Shown here piece by piece: positions 8,920 to 19,083 of a stretch of 64,000 nt of DNA. The translations under genes were made by a program, and so were the position numbers. Source of the DNA: Kocuria rosea subsp. polaris (GTDB lineage: Bacteria; Actinomycetota; Actinomycetes; Actinomycetales; Micrococcaceae); assembly GCA_023896275.1 (NCBI GenBank), contig MLDA01000003.1:1-64000 (forward strand). Reading direction: 5' to 3'. The notes beneath the pieces are model-generated. The model ran no database searches. It was not told where the DNA came from and saw nothing but the letters and a program-made list of their open reading frames with translations. Numbering within the stretch: the stretch's first letter is position 1; every line of letters begins with the position of its first letter.

Positions 8920-10308
8920 TCAGGCCTCCCCGCGGCGGATGAGCTCTCCGCGCGGCGTCTCGAAGTCGACCTGCTCACCGCGCACCCAGGCGGAGGCGAC
9001 GACGCCGGTCAGCTCGCGTCCGTCGTACGGGGTCACCGGATTGCGGTGGTGCAGCTGCGCAGCGTCGACGCGCAGCGCGGACTCCGGCTCGAAGACCGCG
9101 AAGTCGGCGTCGGCACCAACGCCGATCCGGCCCTTGCGCTGAAGACCGACGAGCCGCGAGGTGTTCGTCGCCATCCAGTCCACGACGCGCTCCAGCGCGA
9201 TGCCCCGGCGCCTCGCCTCGTCCCAGATCAGCGACAGCCCCAGCTGCAGGGAGGACACGCCGCCCCAGGCCTGGCCGAAGTCCCCGCCGCCGGCGAGCTT
9301 GAGCTCGACCGTGGACGGAGAGTGGTCGGAGACGATGCAGTCGATCGTCCCGTCGACCAGCGCCTCCCACAGCAGGTCGCGGTTGGCGCGCTCGCGGATC
9401 GGCGGGCAGCACTTGTACGCGGTGGCCCCATCGGGGATCGTCTCGGCCTCGAGCGTCAGGTAGTGCGGACACGTCTCCACCGTGATGCGGACGCCGTCGG
9501 CCTTCGCGGCGCGGATCGCGTCGAGGGCGTCCGACGACGACAGGTGCAGGATGTGTGCGCGGGCGCCGGTGCGCCGGGCGGCCTCGATGACGGCCTGGAT
9601 CGCCGTGTCCTCCGCGGAGCGGGGGCGTGAGGCCAGGAAGCCGGCGTAGCCGGTGCCGGAAGGCTGCGGGGCGGCGTCGATCGTCCCCGCGTCCTCGGCG
9701 TGCACGATCATGAGCGAATCGAACTCGGCGAGGATTGCCATGTCGGCCTCCATCGCCTCCGGTGTCAGCGGCGCAAACTCGTCCACACCCGAGTGCAGCA
9801 GGAAGCACTTGAACCCGAAGGCGCCGGCGTCGTGCAGCGGCCGCAGGTCCGACTCGTTGCCGGGCACCGCCCCGCCCCAGAAGCCCACGTCGATGTGCGC
9901 CTTGGCGGCGGCGACCGCCTGCTTGGTCTCGAGCGCGGCGACGTCGATGGTCGGCGGGATCGAGTTCAGCGGCATGTCGATCAGCGTGGTCACGCCGCCG
10001 GCAGCGGCCGCGCGGGTCGCCGAGTCGAAGCCCTCCCACTCCGTACGACCGGGCTCGTTGACATGCACATGCGTGTCGACGAGGCCCGGCAGCAGCACCT
10101 GGTGCTCCTCGAGCTCGACGACGCGCTCACCCTCCAGCGCCTCCTCGTAGGGGACGACGGCGGCGATGCGGCCGGCGTTGACGCCCACCTGGCGGGGGGC
10201 GATGGTGCCGTCGACGAGGACGCGTGCCCCGCGCAGGACGAGGTCGTAGGCGACCCCTTCGGCTGCGGTCGCGGTGGCGCCGGCGTGGGCTGCGCTGGTC
10301 GCTGTCAT
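8920..10308 (-). CDS. allB: Allantoinase
   Basis: 462 residues; hydrolyses (S)-allantoin to allantoate in the cytoplasm. Cyclic amidohydrolase metal centre: HxH in [10 protein letters not shown], the carboxylated lysine in [11 protein letters not shown], histidines in IVHAED and ILHLSS, and the aspartate in VSDHSPST. The ATG at 10308 overlaps the TGA of glycerate kinase (ATGA), so it is the last gene of the hyi-glxR-gcl-glxK-allB operon. Grouping allantoinase with glyoxylate-assimilation genes matches the E. coli allantoin regulon. A long in-frame extension upstream is spurious because it runs through the kinase gene. Confidence 0.95.
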   Translation of the reverse strand: MTATSAAHAGATATAAEGVAYDLVLRGARVLVDGTIAPRQVGVNAGRIAAVVPYEEALEGERVVELEEHQVLLPGLVDTHVHVNEPGRTEWEGFDSATRAAAAGGVTTLIDMPLNSIPPTIDVAALETKQAVAAAKAHIDVGFWGGAVPGNESDLRPLHDAGAFGFKCFLLHSGVDEFAPLTPEAMEADMAILAEFDSLMIVHAEDAGTIDAAPQPSGTGYAGFLASRPRSAEDTAIQAVIEAARRTGARAHILHLSSSDALDAIRAAKADGVRITVETCPHYLTLEAETIPDGATAYKCCPPIRERANRDLLWEALVDGTIDCIVSDHSPSTVELKLAGGGDFGQAWGGVSSLQLGLSLIWDEARRRGIALERVVDWMATNTSRLVGLQRKGRIGVGADADFAVFEPESALRVDAAQLHHRNPVTPYDGRELTGVVASAWVRGEQVDFETPRGELIRRGEA

Positions 10309-11480
10309 GAGGTGAGCTCCTTCGTTCGGGTCGATGTGCCGATGGTAGCGCCGACGTTCTCGGCGAGGTGCTGCGCGATGACGCGCCCGGCGTTGCGGGC
10401 AAGGGCGGCGGCCTCGCGCATGCACACCGCCGGGTCGGGTTCGAGGTCGGTCAGCGCGACCACGGAGGCGAACCCGGCGGCCGCGCGCGCGTCGTCGCCC
10501 AGGAGGCTGCGCCCGCAGACCGCAAAGGCCGGGATGCCCGCCTGCGCGGCGGCCGCGGCGACCCCGGCCGGCGCCTTGCCCCCGAGGGTCTGCTCGTCGA
10601 GGCTGCCCTCGCCCGTGACGATGGCGTCCGCGCCGGCGATTGCGGCGTCCAGGCCCACGAGCTCGGCGACGACCTGGAAGCCGCTGCGGCGGCGCGCGCC
10701 CAGCAGCGCCAGCGCCGCGAAGCCGACGCCGCCGGCCGCGCCGGCCCCGGGCTGCCCGGCCAGGCCGGCGCAGTCGGGGCCGGCGACCCGGTCGAGGACC
10801 TCGACGAACCGTGCGAGGGCGGCGTCCAGCTCCGCGACCTGCGCGTCGTCCGCACCCTTCTGCGGCCCGAACACCGCCGCCGCGCCGCGGTCGCCGAGCA
10901 GGGGGTTGTCGACGTCTGCGGCCAGGGTGAACGAGGTGGTGACGATGCGCGGGTCGAGCCCGGAGAGGTCGACGCACGCGAGCCGCGCCAGGGCGGCGCC
11001 GCCGTCGGGCAGGACCCTCCCGGAGGCATCCAGCAGCCGGGCGCCGAGCCCGACGAGCATGCCGGCCCCGCCATCGGTCGAGGCACTGCCGCCGACGCCG
11101 AGCACGATCGTGCGCGCCCGCGCGTCGAGCGCGGCGCGGATCGCGTCACCGGTGCCCCGGCTCGTCGCGCCCATCGGGTCCGGCCCGGCGGGCAGCGCGT
11201 CGAGTCCGGACGCGGCGGCCAGCTCGACGACAGCCGTGGGCCCGCGCAGCGCGAACGCCGCCTGATGGTCGGCGCCCGTCGGCCCGGCGACCGTCGTCGT
11301 GTGCTGCTCGAAGCCGGCGGCGACGGCCGCGGCGACCGTGCCCTCCCCGCCGTCAGCGACGGGGAGGGTCACGATCTCGGCGTCTGCGAAGACCTCGCGC
11401 ACGCCGGCGGCGATCGCCTCGGCCGCCTCGGCGCCCGTGAGCGAGCCTTTGAACTTATCGGGTGCCACCACCACTCGCAT
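10305..11480 (-). CDS. glxK: Glycerate kinase
   Basis: 391 residues of the type I (GarK/GlxK) glycerate kinase family. It phosphorylates D-glycerate, feeding glyoxylate-derived carbon into glycolysis. Visible signatures: [13 protein letters not shown] at the N-terminus, [23 protein letters not shown] and [11 protein letters not shown], all characteristic of the family. It starts nine bases beyond the gcl stop and overlaps allB by four bases, firmly placing it in the operon. Type I enzymes typically give 2-phosphoglycerate. Confidence 0.93.
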   Translation of the reverse strand: MRVVVAPDKFKGSLTGAEAAEAIAAGVREVFADAEIVTLPVADGGEGTVAAAVAAGFEQHTTTVAGPTGADHQAAFALRGPTAVVELAAASGLDALPAGPDPMGATSRGTGDAIRAALDARARTIVLGVGGSASTDGGAGMLVGLGARLLDASGRVLPDGGAALARLACVDLSGLDPRIVTTSFTLAADVDNPLLGDRGAAAVFGPQKGADDAQVAELDAALARFVEVLDRVAGPDCAGLAGQPGAGAAGGVGFAALALLGARRRSGFQVVAELVGLDAAIAGADAIVTGEGSLDEQTLGGKAPAGVAAAAAQAGIPAFAVCGRSLLGDDARAAAGFASVVALTDLEPDPAVCMREAAALARNAGRVIAQHLAENVGATIGTSTRTKELTS

Positions 11481-11488
11481 GGCTGGCC

Positions 11489-13297
<1,809 letters not shown>

Positions 13298-13345
13298 GAT
13301 TGCTCCTTTGAAGTCATGGTGGGGGCGGCGGACCGCCCGTGGCCG

Positions 13346-14263
13346 TCAGGCCGTGGTGGTGGCGGCAGCCTCTGCGGTCGTTTCGGAGCCGCCGAGGCGC
13401 TGGACGCCGCGGAAGAGACCCGAGTGGTCCAGTCCGCCGTCGCCGCTGGCGACGGTCGAGGCCACGAGCTGCGCGACGAGCCCGCCGAGCGGGAGGACGA
13501 CGCCGGCTTCGCGGGCCGCCGCAGTCACGATCCCCATGTCCTTGTGATGCAGGGCGAGACGGAAGCCGGGGGCGAAGTCGCGGTCCAGCATCTTCTGGCC
13601 CTTCTGGTCCAGGACCTTCGAGCCGGCGAGACCGCCGCCGAGCACCTCGAGGGCCGCCGCCGTATCGACGCCGTAGGCCTCGAGGAAGGCCACGCCCTCG
13701 GCCAGCGCCTGGATGTTGGCGGCGACGATGAGCTGGTTGGCGGCCTTGACGGTCTGACCGGATCCGGCGGGGCCGACGTGCACGATGGTCTTGCCCACGG
13801 CGGCGAAGACGCCCTCGGCCGCGGCGAAGTCTGCGGCGTCGCCGCCGACCATGATCGACAGCGCGCCCGAGATGGCACCCGCCTCGCCGCCGGAGACCGG
13901 CGCGTCGAGGGCGCGCAGGCCGGCGGCCCGAGCCTCCTCGGCGAGGGCCACGGCGACGTCGGGACGGATCGTGGAGTTGTCGATCCAGAGCGCGCCGTCC
14001 TTCGCCTGGGCGAAGGCGCCGTTCTCGCCGGTCACGACACCCTCGACGTCGGGCGAGTCGGGAACCATCGTGATGATGACGTCGGCGTCGGCCACCGCCT
14101 CGCCGATCGTCCCGGCAGCCGTGCCGCCGGCCGCGACGAGCTCGGCGGTCTTCTCCGGGCTGCGGTTGTAGCCGGCGACGGAGAATCCGGCGGCGACGAG
14201 GTTCTTGGCCATCGGCAGGCCCATGATGCCGAGTCCGATGAAGGCGATCTTCTGCTGTGCCAT
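13346..14263 (-). CDS. glxR: Tartronate semialdehyde reductase
   Basis: 305 residues of the beta-hydroxyacid dehydrogenase family; reduces tartronate semialdehyde to D-glycerate with NAD(P)H. N-terminal Rossmann motif FIGLGIMGLPMAKNL, substrate-binding DAPVSGGEAGA, and the catalytic lysine in GQTVKAANQL. The ATG at 14263 is preceded by AAGGAG at a good distance. Between hyi (56-bp gap) and gcl in the operon, which fixes its role over the related 3-hydroxyisobutyrate dehydrogenases. Confidence 0.93.
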   Translation of the reverse strand: MAQQKIAFIGLGIMGLPMAKNLVAAGFSVAGYNRSPEKTAELVAAGGTAAGTIGEAVADADVIITMVPDSPDVEGVVTGENGAFAQAKDGALWIDNSTIRPDVAVALAEEARAAGLRALDAPVSGGEAGAISGALSIMVGGDAADFAAAEGVFAAVGKTIVHVGPAGSGQTVKAANQLIVAANIQALAEGVAFLEAYGVDTAAALEVLGGGLAGSKVLDQKGQKMLDRDFAPGFRLALHHKDMGIVTAAAREAGVVLPLGGLVAQLVASTVASGDGGLDHSGLFRGVQRLGGSETTAEAAATTTA

Positions 14264-14319
14264 GATGCGTGCTCCTTGCGTGAGGTCTACGTTGACTGTT
14301 CGGTGCGGCGGCGGGCGGC

Positions 14320-15114
14320 TCAGGCCGGCTGGCGGATGAGCCAGGTGAAGGCGTCCTCGCGGGCGGCCTTGTATTCGAGGCCTACGGGGCCGGCGTAGCC
14401 GAGTTCGCGGGACCGCGTGATCCATTCGCCGAGCGGAAGGTCACCGCTGCCCGGCGCCCCGCGGCCCGGGTTGTCGGCGATCTGGATGTGGCCGAAGTCC
14501 GCGGCGTGGGACTCGATCACGGAGGCGACGTCGTCTCCGTTGACGGCGAGGTGGTAGAAGTCCGCCAGCAGCTTGACGTTGGTGGCGCCGGTGGAGTCGG
14601 CGACGCGGTCGATCACGTCGATCGCGTCGCGGGCGGTCTTCAGCGGGTAGGCCGGAGTGCCGGAAACCGGCTCGAGGAGCACGGTGCCGTCGATCCGCGC
14701 GACGCCGGCCGCGGCGGCAGCGAGGTTCTCGATCGCCAGCTCATCCTGTGCGGCGGCGGTGGAGGACTCCAGCCGATTGCCGTAGAGCGCGTTGAAGTGG
14801 CGGCAGCCCGTGGATTCGCCGATCCCCGCGACAACGTCGACGTTGTCGCGGAACTCGATCTCGCGACCGACCCAGGAAACCAGGCCGCGGTCGCCGCCGG
14901 GCATGTCGCCGGCGAGGAAGTTCAGGCCGGTCAGCGCCACGCCGGCGTCGTCGAGCGCGGCGATGAATCGGTCGACGTCGGCGTCGGCGGGCACAGCCTC
15001 CGCGAAGGGCCACCAGAACTCGACCTTGTCGAAGCCCGCGGCCTTGGCTGCGGCCGGACGCTCAAGCAGGGGCAGCTCGGTCAGCAGGATCGAGCAGTTC
15101 ACTGTGTAGGACAT
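14320..15114 (-). CDS. hyi: Hydroxypyruvate isomerase
   Basis: 264 residues of a TIM-barrel sugar-phosphate isomerase-like enzyme interconverting hydroxypyruvate and tartronate semialdehyde. Features of the Hyi family include an N-terminal N-C-S-I-L-L-T-E strand, GFDKVEFWWPF, the metal glutamate in LLEPVSG, DFYHLAVNGDD, IQIADNPGRGAPGSG and the C-terminal VGLEYKA. First gene of the hyi-glxR-gcl-glxK-allB operon. A promoter with TTGACA and a 15-bp palindrome lies directly upstream. Confidence 0.93.
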   Translation of the reverse strand: MSYTVNCSILLTELPLLERPAAAKAAGFDKVEFWWPFAEAVPADADVDRFIAALDDAGVALTGLNFLAGDMPGGDRGLVSWVGREIEFRDNVDVVAGIGESTGCRHFNALYGNRLESSTAAAQDELAIENLAAAAAGVARIDGTVLLEPVSGTPAYPLKTARDAIDVIDRVADSTGATNVKLLADFYHLAVNGDDVASVIESHAADFGHIQIADNPGRGAPGSGDLPLGEWITRSRELGYAGPVGLEYKAAREDAFTWLIRQPA

Positions 15115-15134
15115 CGGTGCTCCTCATCGATAAG

Positions 15135-15149
15135 TTCCACATTATGGAA
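15135..15149. promoter_or_regulatory. Operator, perfect TTCCA-N5-TGGAA
   Basis: TTCCA-CATTA-TGGAA lies 20 bp upstream of hyi and about 15 bp downstream of the predicted transcription start, a repressor-like position. It is one of five related sites at promoters of the purine/glyoxylate locus. The IclR-family protein encoded at 26058 is the obvious candidate binder (inference). Confidence 0.65.
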
Positions 15150-15171
15150 GTTAACTATTGCGCTATGAAAA

Positions 15172-15200
15172 GACTAGGGGTGACTCGGAACACCTGTCAA
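15172..15200 (-). promoter_or_regulatory. Promoter of the hyi-glxR-gcl-glxK-allB operon
   Basis: On the minus strand a perfect -35 TTGACA (15200-15195) is followed after 17 bp by CTAGTC (15177-15172) as -10. The start would fall near 15165, leaving a leader of about 50 nt that contains the palindrome at 15135-15149. Confidence 0.55.
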
Positions 15201-15250
15201 GGCTGTTTTCCATTTTTTGGTCATTAACTATCGCGATGCGAGATTAACTC

Positions 15251-15280
15251 TTGACAGTCGCCAGTGTGGTGCGCGTTACT
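15251..15280 (+). promoter_or_regulatory. Promoter of the 73-aa gene and YfcC-type transporter
   Basis: TTGACA at 15251-15256 with a weak -10 (GTTACT, 15275-15280, spacing 18; or CGTTAC at 17). It diverges from the hyi promoter. A near-consensus operator at 15306-15320 lies just downstream of the expected start. Confidence 0.45.
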
Positions 15281-15305
15281 TAAGCGATCCGGCGCGGAAT
15301 GAAAA

Positions 15306-15320
15306 TTCCACAAGATGAAA
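15306..15320. promoter_or_regulatory. Operator-like TTCCA-N5-TGAAA
   Basis: Matches the TTCCA-N5-TGGAA palindrome at nine of ten positions (TTCCA-CAAGA-TGAAA). It is placed about 20 bp after the predicted start of the 73-aa/yfcC transcript, the same geometry as the site at hyi. An overlapping GGAAT-N4-ATTCC repeat (15296-15309) could widen the site. Confidence 0.5.
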
Positions 15321-15373
15321 CTTCCCGCTCCCCCTTTCCGGGGCCTCACGGCCCGCGATCGAAAGAGACCCGC

Positions 15374-15595
15374 ATGAGCACCACCCCGAACCCGGCGGCT
15401 CCGCCTGCGGACGCTGAACCCCTCGAACACGCGGTCGAGGCCGCCGAGAGCAACCCCTACAGACAGAGTCCGGACCTAGGCAACAAAGGCCTCGCCCCGA
15501 CGAGCCACGCCGTCCAGGCCTACGCGCCCCCGCGCGAGAAGAGCATCACCGGATGGCCGATCCAGGCTCCGGACACCACCAAGCAGGAGATCTGA
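15374..15595 (+). CDS. Small hydrophilic protein preceding a YfcC-type transporter (73 aa)
   Basis: 73 residues, MSTTPNPAAPP..., rich in proline, alanine and charged residues, with no membrane helix or signal peptide. The stop is one base before the ATG of the transporter, so the two are coupled. The ribosome site is weak (GAAAGAGA). The segment PPREKSITGWPIQAP near the C-terminus looks ordered; the rest looks disordered. It could be a small accessory subunit of the transporter or an unrelated protein; I recognise no family. A longer start at 15299 is possible but lies inside the operator region. Confidence 0.55.
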   Translation: MSTTPNPAAPPADAEPLEHAVEAAESNPYRQSPDLGNKGLAPTSHAVQAYAPPREKSITGWPIQAPDTTKQEI

Positions 15596-15596
15596 C

Positions 15597-17048
15597 ATGA
15601 CGTCACGCATTGAGGAATCCACCCCCGGGAGCGACAACGCCGCGGGCAAGCGGAGGCGCATCGGCGTCCCCCACATCTACATCATCCTGTTCTCGTTCAT
15701 CGCGCTCGGCGCTCTCGCCACATACCTCGTGCCCGGCGGCAGCTACGAGCGCATCGACGGGCCGGACGGGCGCACGACGATCGACCCGGAGAGCTTCCAG
15801 TTCATCGCCTCCCAGCCGACGACCCTCGTGGACTTCATGCTGGCTATCCCGCGCGGCATGGTCTCCGCCGCGGAAGTCGTCATTTTTACGCTCATGATCG
15901 GCGGGCTCTTCGGCGTACTCAAGGCGACCGGGCTTGTCGAACACGCGGTCGAGGCCCTCAGCAAGCGGTTCTCCAACCGTGGGCCGGTGCTGATCGCCGT
16001 CCTCATGGGCACCTTCTCGCTCGTCGCGACGCTCATCGGCACCCAGGAGCTCGCACTGGTCTACGTACCGGTCATCCTGCCCCTGATCATCGCGCTGAAA
16101 TACGATTCGATCGTCGCGGCCGCCATCGCGTTGTGCGCCACGACCGCCGGGTTCACCTCCGGCGTCCTCAACCCGATCAACACCGGCCTCGGCCAGAAGC
16201 TCGCCGGCGTTCCCTTGTGGTCGGGCTTCGGGCTCCGCGCGATCATCTTCGTCGTCACCGTGACCATCGCGATCGTCTTCGTCATCCGCTACGCGAACAA
16301 GGTTCGTCGCGACCAGAGTCTCAGCCTCATGCACGGCAGCCCCGCGGAGATGCAGAAGCGCCTCGAGTACACCGAGGCCGCGCGCGATGAGCCGTCGCAC
16401 AAGATGACCAAGCGTCAGCGGGCGGCCGCCGTCGTCGCCATGGGATTCTTCGCGGTCCTGGTCTTCGGTGTGCTCAAGCTGGGCTGGTTCATGATGGAGA
16501 TGGCCGGCCTCTTCATCCTCGTGGGCGCCATCGTCGGCGTGATCTCGGGCCTGCGCGGCGCTGAGCTCGCCGAGGCCTTCAACGACGGCTTCCGCGCCGT
16601 CCTCGTCGGTGCGCTGATCGCGGGCATCGCCCGCGGCGTCGCTGTCGTGCTGGAGGACGGCCAGATCCTCGACACGATCGTCTACGCCCTGGGCGAGGCC
16701 GTCGGGGGCCTGCCCGCCGCGCTGGCCGCCGTCGGAATGTTCGTCGGCCAGATGGGCCTGAACTTCATCATCCCCTCGGGCAGTGGCCAAGCGCTCGTGA
16801 CCATGCCCATCATGGCTCCGCTGGCCGATATCGTCGGCGTGACCCGCCAGACCGCCGTGCTGGCCTACCAGCTGGGTGACGGGTTCGGAAACATTCTCTT
16901 CCCCACGTCGGGATACTTCATGGCCACCCTGGCCATCGCCGGCGTTCCGTGGCAGAAATGGGTGAAATTCTTCATCCCGCTGTTCCTGATCTGGTTCGTG
17001 ATCGCGCTGATCTTCCTGGTCTTCGCGCAGGTCACGGGCTGGTCGTAA
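15597..17048 (+). CDS. YfcC-family (DcuC-like) membrane transporter
   Basis: 483 residues with about 12 hydrophobic segments and a charged cytoplasmic loop near residues 225-265. Features of the YfcC/DcuC-type carrier family: the N-terminal PHIYIILFSFI with TYLVPGGSYER, the TQELALVYVPVILPLI segment, NPINTGLGQ, and the re-entrant FIIPSGSGQA, typical of ion-coupled carriers. Relatives are annotated as C4-dicarboxylate or basic amino-acid carriers with weak support. Its operator and position beside hyi/allB point to a substrate of purine catabolism such as allantoin, allantoate, ureidoglycolate or oxalurate (inference). Confidence 0.8.
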   Translation: MTSRIEESTPGSDNAAGKRRRIGVPHIYIILFSFIALGALATYLVPGGSYERIDGPDGRTTIDPESFQFIASQPTTLVDFMLAIPRGMVSAAEVVIFTLMIGGLFGVLKATGLVEHAVEALSKRFSNRGPVLIAVLMGTFSLVATLIGTQELALVYVPVILPLIIALKYDSIVAAAIALCATTAGFTSGVLNPINTGLGQKLAGVPLWSGFGLRAIIFVVTVTIAIVFVIRYANKVRRDQSLSLMHGSPAEMQKRLEYTEAARDEPSHKMTKRQRAAAVVAMGFFAVLVFGVLKLGWFMMEMAGLFILVGAIVGVISGLRGAELAEAFNDGFRAVLVGALIAGIARGVAVVLEDGQILDTIVYALGEAVGGLPAALAAVGMFVGQMGLNFIIPSGSGQALVTMPIMAPLADIVGVTRQTAVLAYQLGDGFGNILFPTSGYFMATLAIAGVPWQKWVKFFIPLFLIWFVIALIFLVFAQVTGWS

Positions 17049-17191
17049 ACATCGCTCCGACGGAATGATGGCCGTTCGCCCCCGGGCGACGCGGCGTCGA
17101 AACTGACAGCTATCGATCACAGATAACACAGCGTCCTCCCAGAATCGATGTCTAATGTAGGTAGCACCTCATGAAGGTGCGAGTGATGAGG

Positions 17192-17230
17192 CGAAGGCCC
17201 CCAGCCAGTGGTTGGGGGCCTTCGTTTTGC
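17192..17230. terminator. Intrinsic terminator between convergent yfcC and NCS2 permease genes
   Basis: A 15-bp GC-rich stem built on GAAGGCCCCCAGCCA and its complement, with a GTGG loop, is followed by TTCGTTTTG on the plus strand. It lies about 145 bp after yfcC and just before the end of the convergent permease gene, so it can serve the plus strand and possibly both. Confidence 0.75.
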
Positions 17231-17244
17231 CCCGGGCGGCTGGA

Positions 17245-18771
17245 CTACGGCTCGCGTGTCTCGGTGCTGTCCGGCACCTTGACGACGTCGATGCTCGACG
17301 TAATGGGGACCTCGCGGCCCTCCCGGTCGATCAGCTTGCCGTCCTCGAAGTGATCCCCGTCGGCCAGGCAGGCGACGTCGCGGTCCGTCACCGAGCGCTC
17401 GGTCCCGGCGACGAACACGGACTGGTTCTCGCTGTTGCCCTTCTTCACGTGGTTGAACATGATGTTCAGCAGGATCGCCGCGATGGCCGCCGAGCTGATG
17501 CCCGAGTGGAAGATCGTGGCGAACCAGGCCGGGAACTGGTCGTAGAAGTGCGGTGCCGCGATGGGGATCATGCCGAACCCGATCGAAGCGGCCACGATGA
17601 TCAGGTTCATGTTGCCGCGGTACTCGACCTTGGCCAGGGTGCGGATGCCGCTGGCCGCGACGGTGCCGAAGAGGACGACGCCGGCGCCGCCGAGCACGGG
17701 CGTCGGTACGGCCGCCACGACCCGGCCGAGGATCGGCAGCAGCCCCAGGACCACGAGGATCAGGCCGCCGGCGCTGACCACGAAGCGGCTCTTGATGCCG
17801 GTAATTGCGACGAGGCCGACGTTCTGGGCGAAGGCGCTCTGGGTGAAGGAGTTGAAGACCGGCGAGAGCGCGCTCGAGAGCATGTCGGCGCGGAGGCCGT
17901 CGCCGATGCGCTTGGCGTCGACCTTGGACTTGGTGATCTCGCCGACGGCGATGATGTCAGCCGAGGTCTCCGTCAGCGTCACGAGGATAACGATCAACAT
18001 TGAGATGATCGCCGCGATCTCGAAGGTCGGCGCACCGAATGCGAAGGGCGTCGGGAACGCGACGACGTCGCCCTCGCCGACCTTGGAGAAGTCCGCCTTG
18101 CCGACGGCCAGGGCAATGAGCGTGCCCACGACCATGGCCAGCAGGATCGACAAGCGCGAGATCGCCGAGTTGCCGACCTTGCTCAGCAGCAGCACGATGG
18201 CCATCGTCGCGGCCGCGAGGCCGATGTTCGAGACGCTTCCGTAGTCTTCCGCCTGGGAATTGCCGCCCATGGCCCAGTTCGCGGCGACCGGCATGAGCGT
18301 CAGGCCGATCGTCGTGATGACCGTTCCGGTCACGACCGGCGGGAAGAATCTGATGATCTTGGAGAACACCGGGGTGATGGCCAGGCCGATGAGCGACGCG
18401 ACGATCACCGACCCGAAGACCGACTGGATCCCGCCCCCGCCGTGGACGATGGCGACCATGGTCGAGACGCCGGCGAAGGAGACGCCCTGGACCAGCGGGA
18501 GCTGGGAACCGAAGAAGGGCACGCCGATCGTCTGCAGGATCGTGGCGAAACCGCCGACGAAGAGGCAGGCGGCAATCAACAGACCGATGTCCTGGGAGTC
18601 CATGCCCGCGGCCGCGCCGATGATCAGCGGCGGTGCGATGATGCCGCCGTACATCGTCAGGACGTGCTGAAAGCCGTACGCAAACGTGCTGCCCAGGGGC
18701 AGGCGTTCATCTTCCGGTCGAGCGGGTCCCGGGCGGGACGGCCCGGAACGGGATTTCTTCTTGAGGATCAT
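17245..18771 (-). CDS. NCS2-family purine permease (xanthine/urate:cation symporter)
   Basis: 508 residues with about 14 hydrophobic segments. NCS2 features: FQHVLTMYGGIIAPPLIIG at the N-terminus, the QLPLVQGVSFA segment, TETSADIIAVGE and the QNVGLVAITG signature that contributes to purine binding. Starts MILKKKSR after an AGGAAG site. It imports xanthine or urate for the catabolic enzymes encoded around it. A second, close NCS2 paralogue lies at 26952-28553. Unlike that one, this gene has a long leader with an intrinsic terminator hairpin and a CRP-like palindrome, so its expression may be controlled separately. Confidence 0.9.
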   Translation of the reverse strand: MILKKKSRSGPSRPGPARPEDERLPLGSTFAYGFQHVLTMYGGIIAPPLIIGAAAGMDSQDIGLLIAACLFVGGFATILQTIGVPFFGSQLPLVQGVSFAGVSTMVAIVHGGGGIQSVFGSVIVASLIGLAITPVFSKIIRFFPPVVTGTVITTIGLTLMPVAANWAMGGNSQAEDYGSVSNIGLAAATMAIVLLLSKVGNSAISRLSILLAMVVGTLIALAVGKADFSKVGEGDVVAFPTPFAFGAPTFEIAAIISMLIVILVTLTETSADIIAVGEITKSKVDAKRIGDGLRADMLSSALSPVFNSFTQSAFAQNVGLVAITGIKSRFVVSAGGLILVVLGLLPILGRVVAAVPTPVLGGAGVVLFGTVAASGIRTLAKVEYRGNMNLIIVAASIGFGMIPIAAPHFYDQFPAWFATIFHSGISSAAIAAILLNIMFNHVKKGNSENQSVFVAGTERSVTDRDVACLADGDHFEDGKLIDREGREVPITSSIDVVKVPDSTETREP

Positions 18772-18873
18772 GGCAGTCTTCCTGATTCGTTCCGGCGGCT
18801 GAGCCGGAGGAGTGATGACGTGACTGTTGGTGCGAGAAATCTGTCGATGATGAAGTTGTAGAGTCCGCGGCAT

Positions 18874-18906
18874 AAAAAAAGAGCCGACATCAAGTGATGT
18901 CAGCTC
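18874..18906 (-). terminator. Intrinsic terminator inside the leader of the NCS2 permease gene
   Basis: Minus-strand hairpin GAGCTGACATCA / TGATGTCGGCTC (12 bp with one G-U pair and a tiny loop), followed immediately by seven U residues (18880-18874). It stands 103 bp upstream of the permease ATG and about 180 bp after the deaminase stop. It could end the deaminase transcript or act as an attenuator for the permease; the distance from the deaminase favours a leader role. Confidence 0.75.
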
Positions 18907-18936
18907 ATTACGACCCTGCCTGCTGCTCTCAGGTTA

Positions 18937-18952
18937 CGTGACCTATGTCACG
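18937..18952. promoter_or_regulatory. CRP/GlxR-like palindrome CGTGA-N6-TCACG
   Basis: CGTGACCTATGTCACG matches the actinobacterial CRP-type consensus TGTGA-NNTANN-TCACA at eight of the ten arm positions. It lies upstream of the terminator hairpin in the permease leader. On the minus strand the same bases can fold into a 6-bp RNA hairpin, so an RNA role is the alternative. Confidence 0.4.
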
Positions 18953-19083
18953 AGGTGTAGCCCACCCTAGTCCGCTTCCTCGTCAAACGGAAGGGTTTGT
19001 GAGAAGTTTTTTCCGCTTCTCGGAATGTGCCCAGGTCGGCAACGGGTCCGCGCTTCTCCGGGATCCCGGACCCGCCGTACCCG

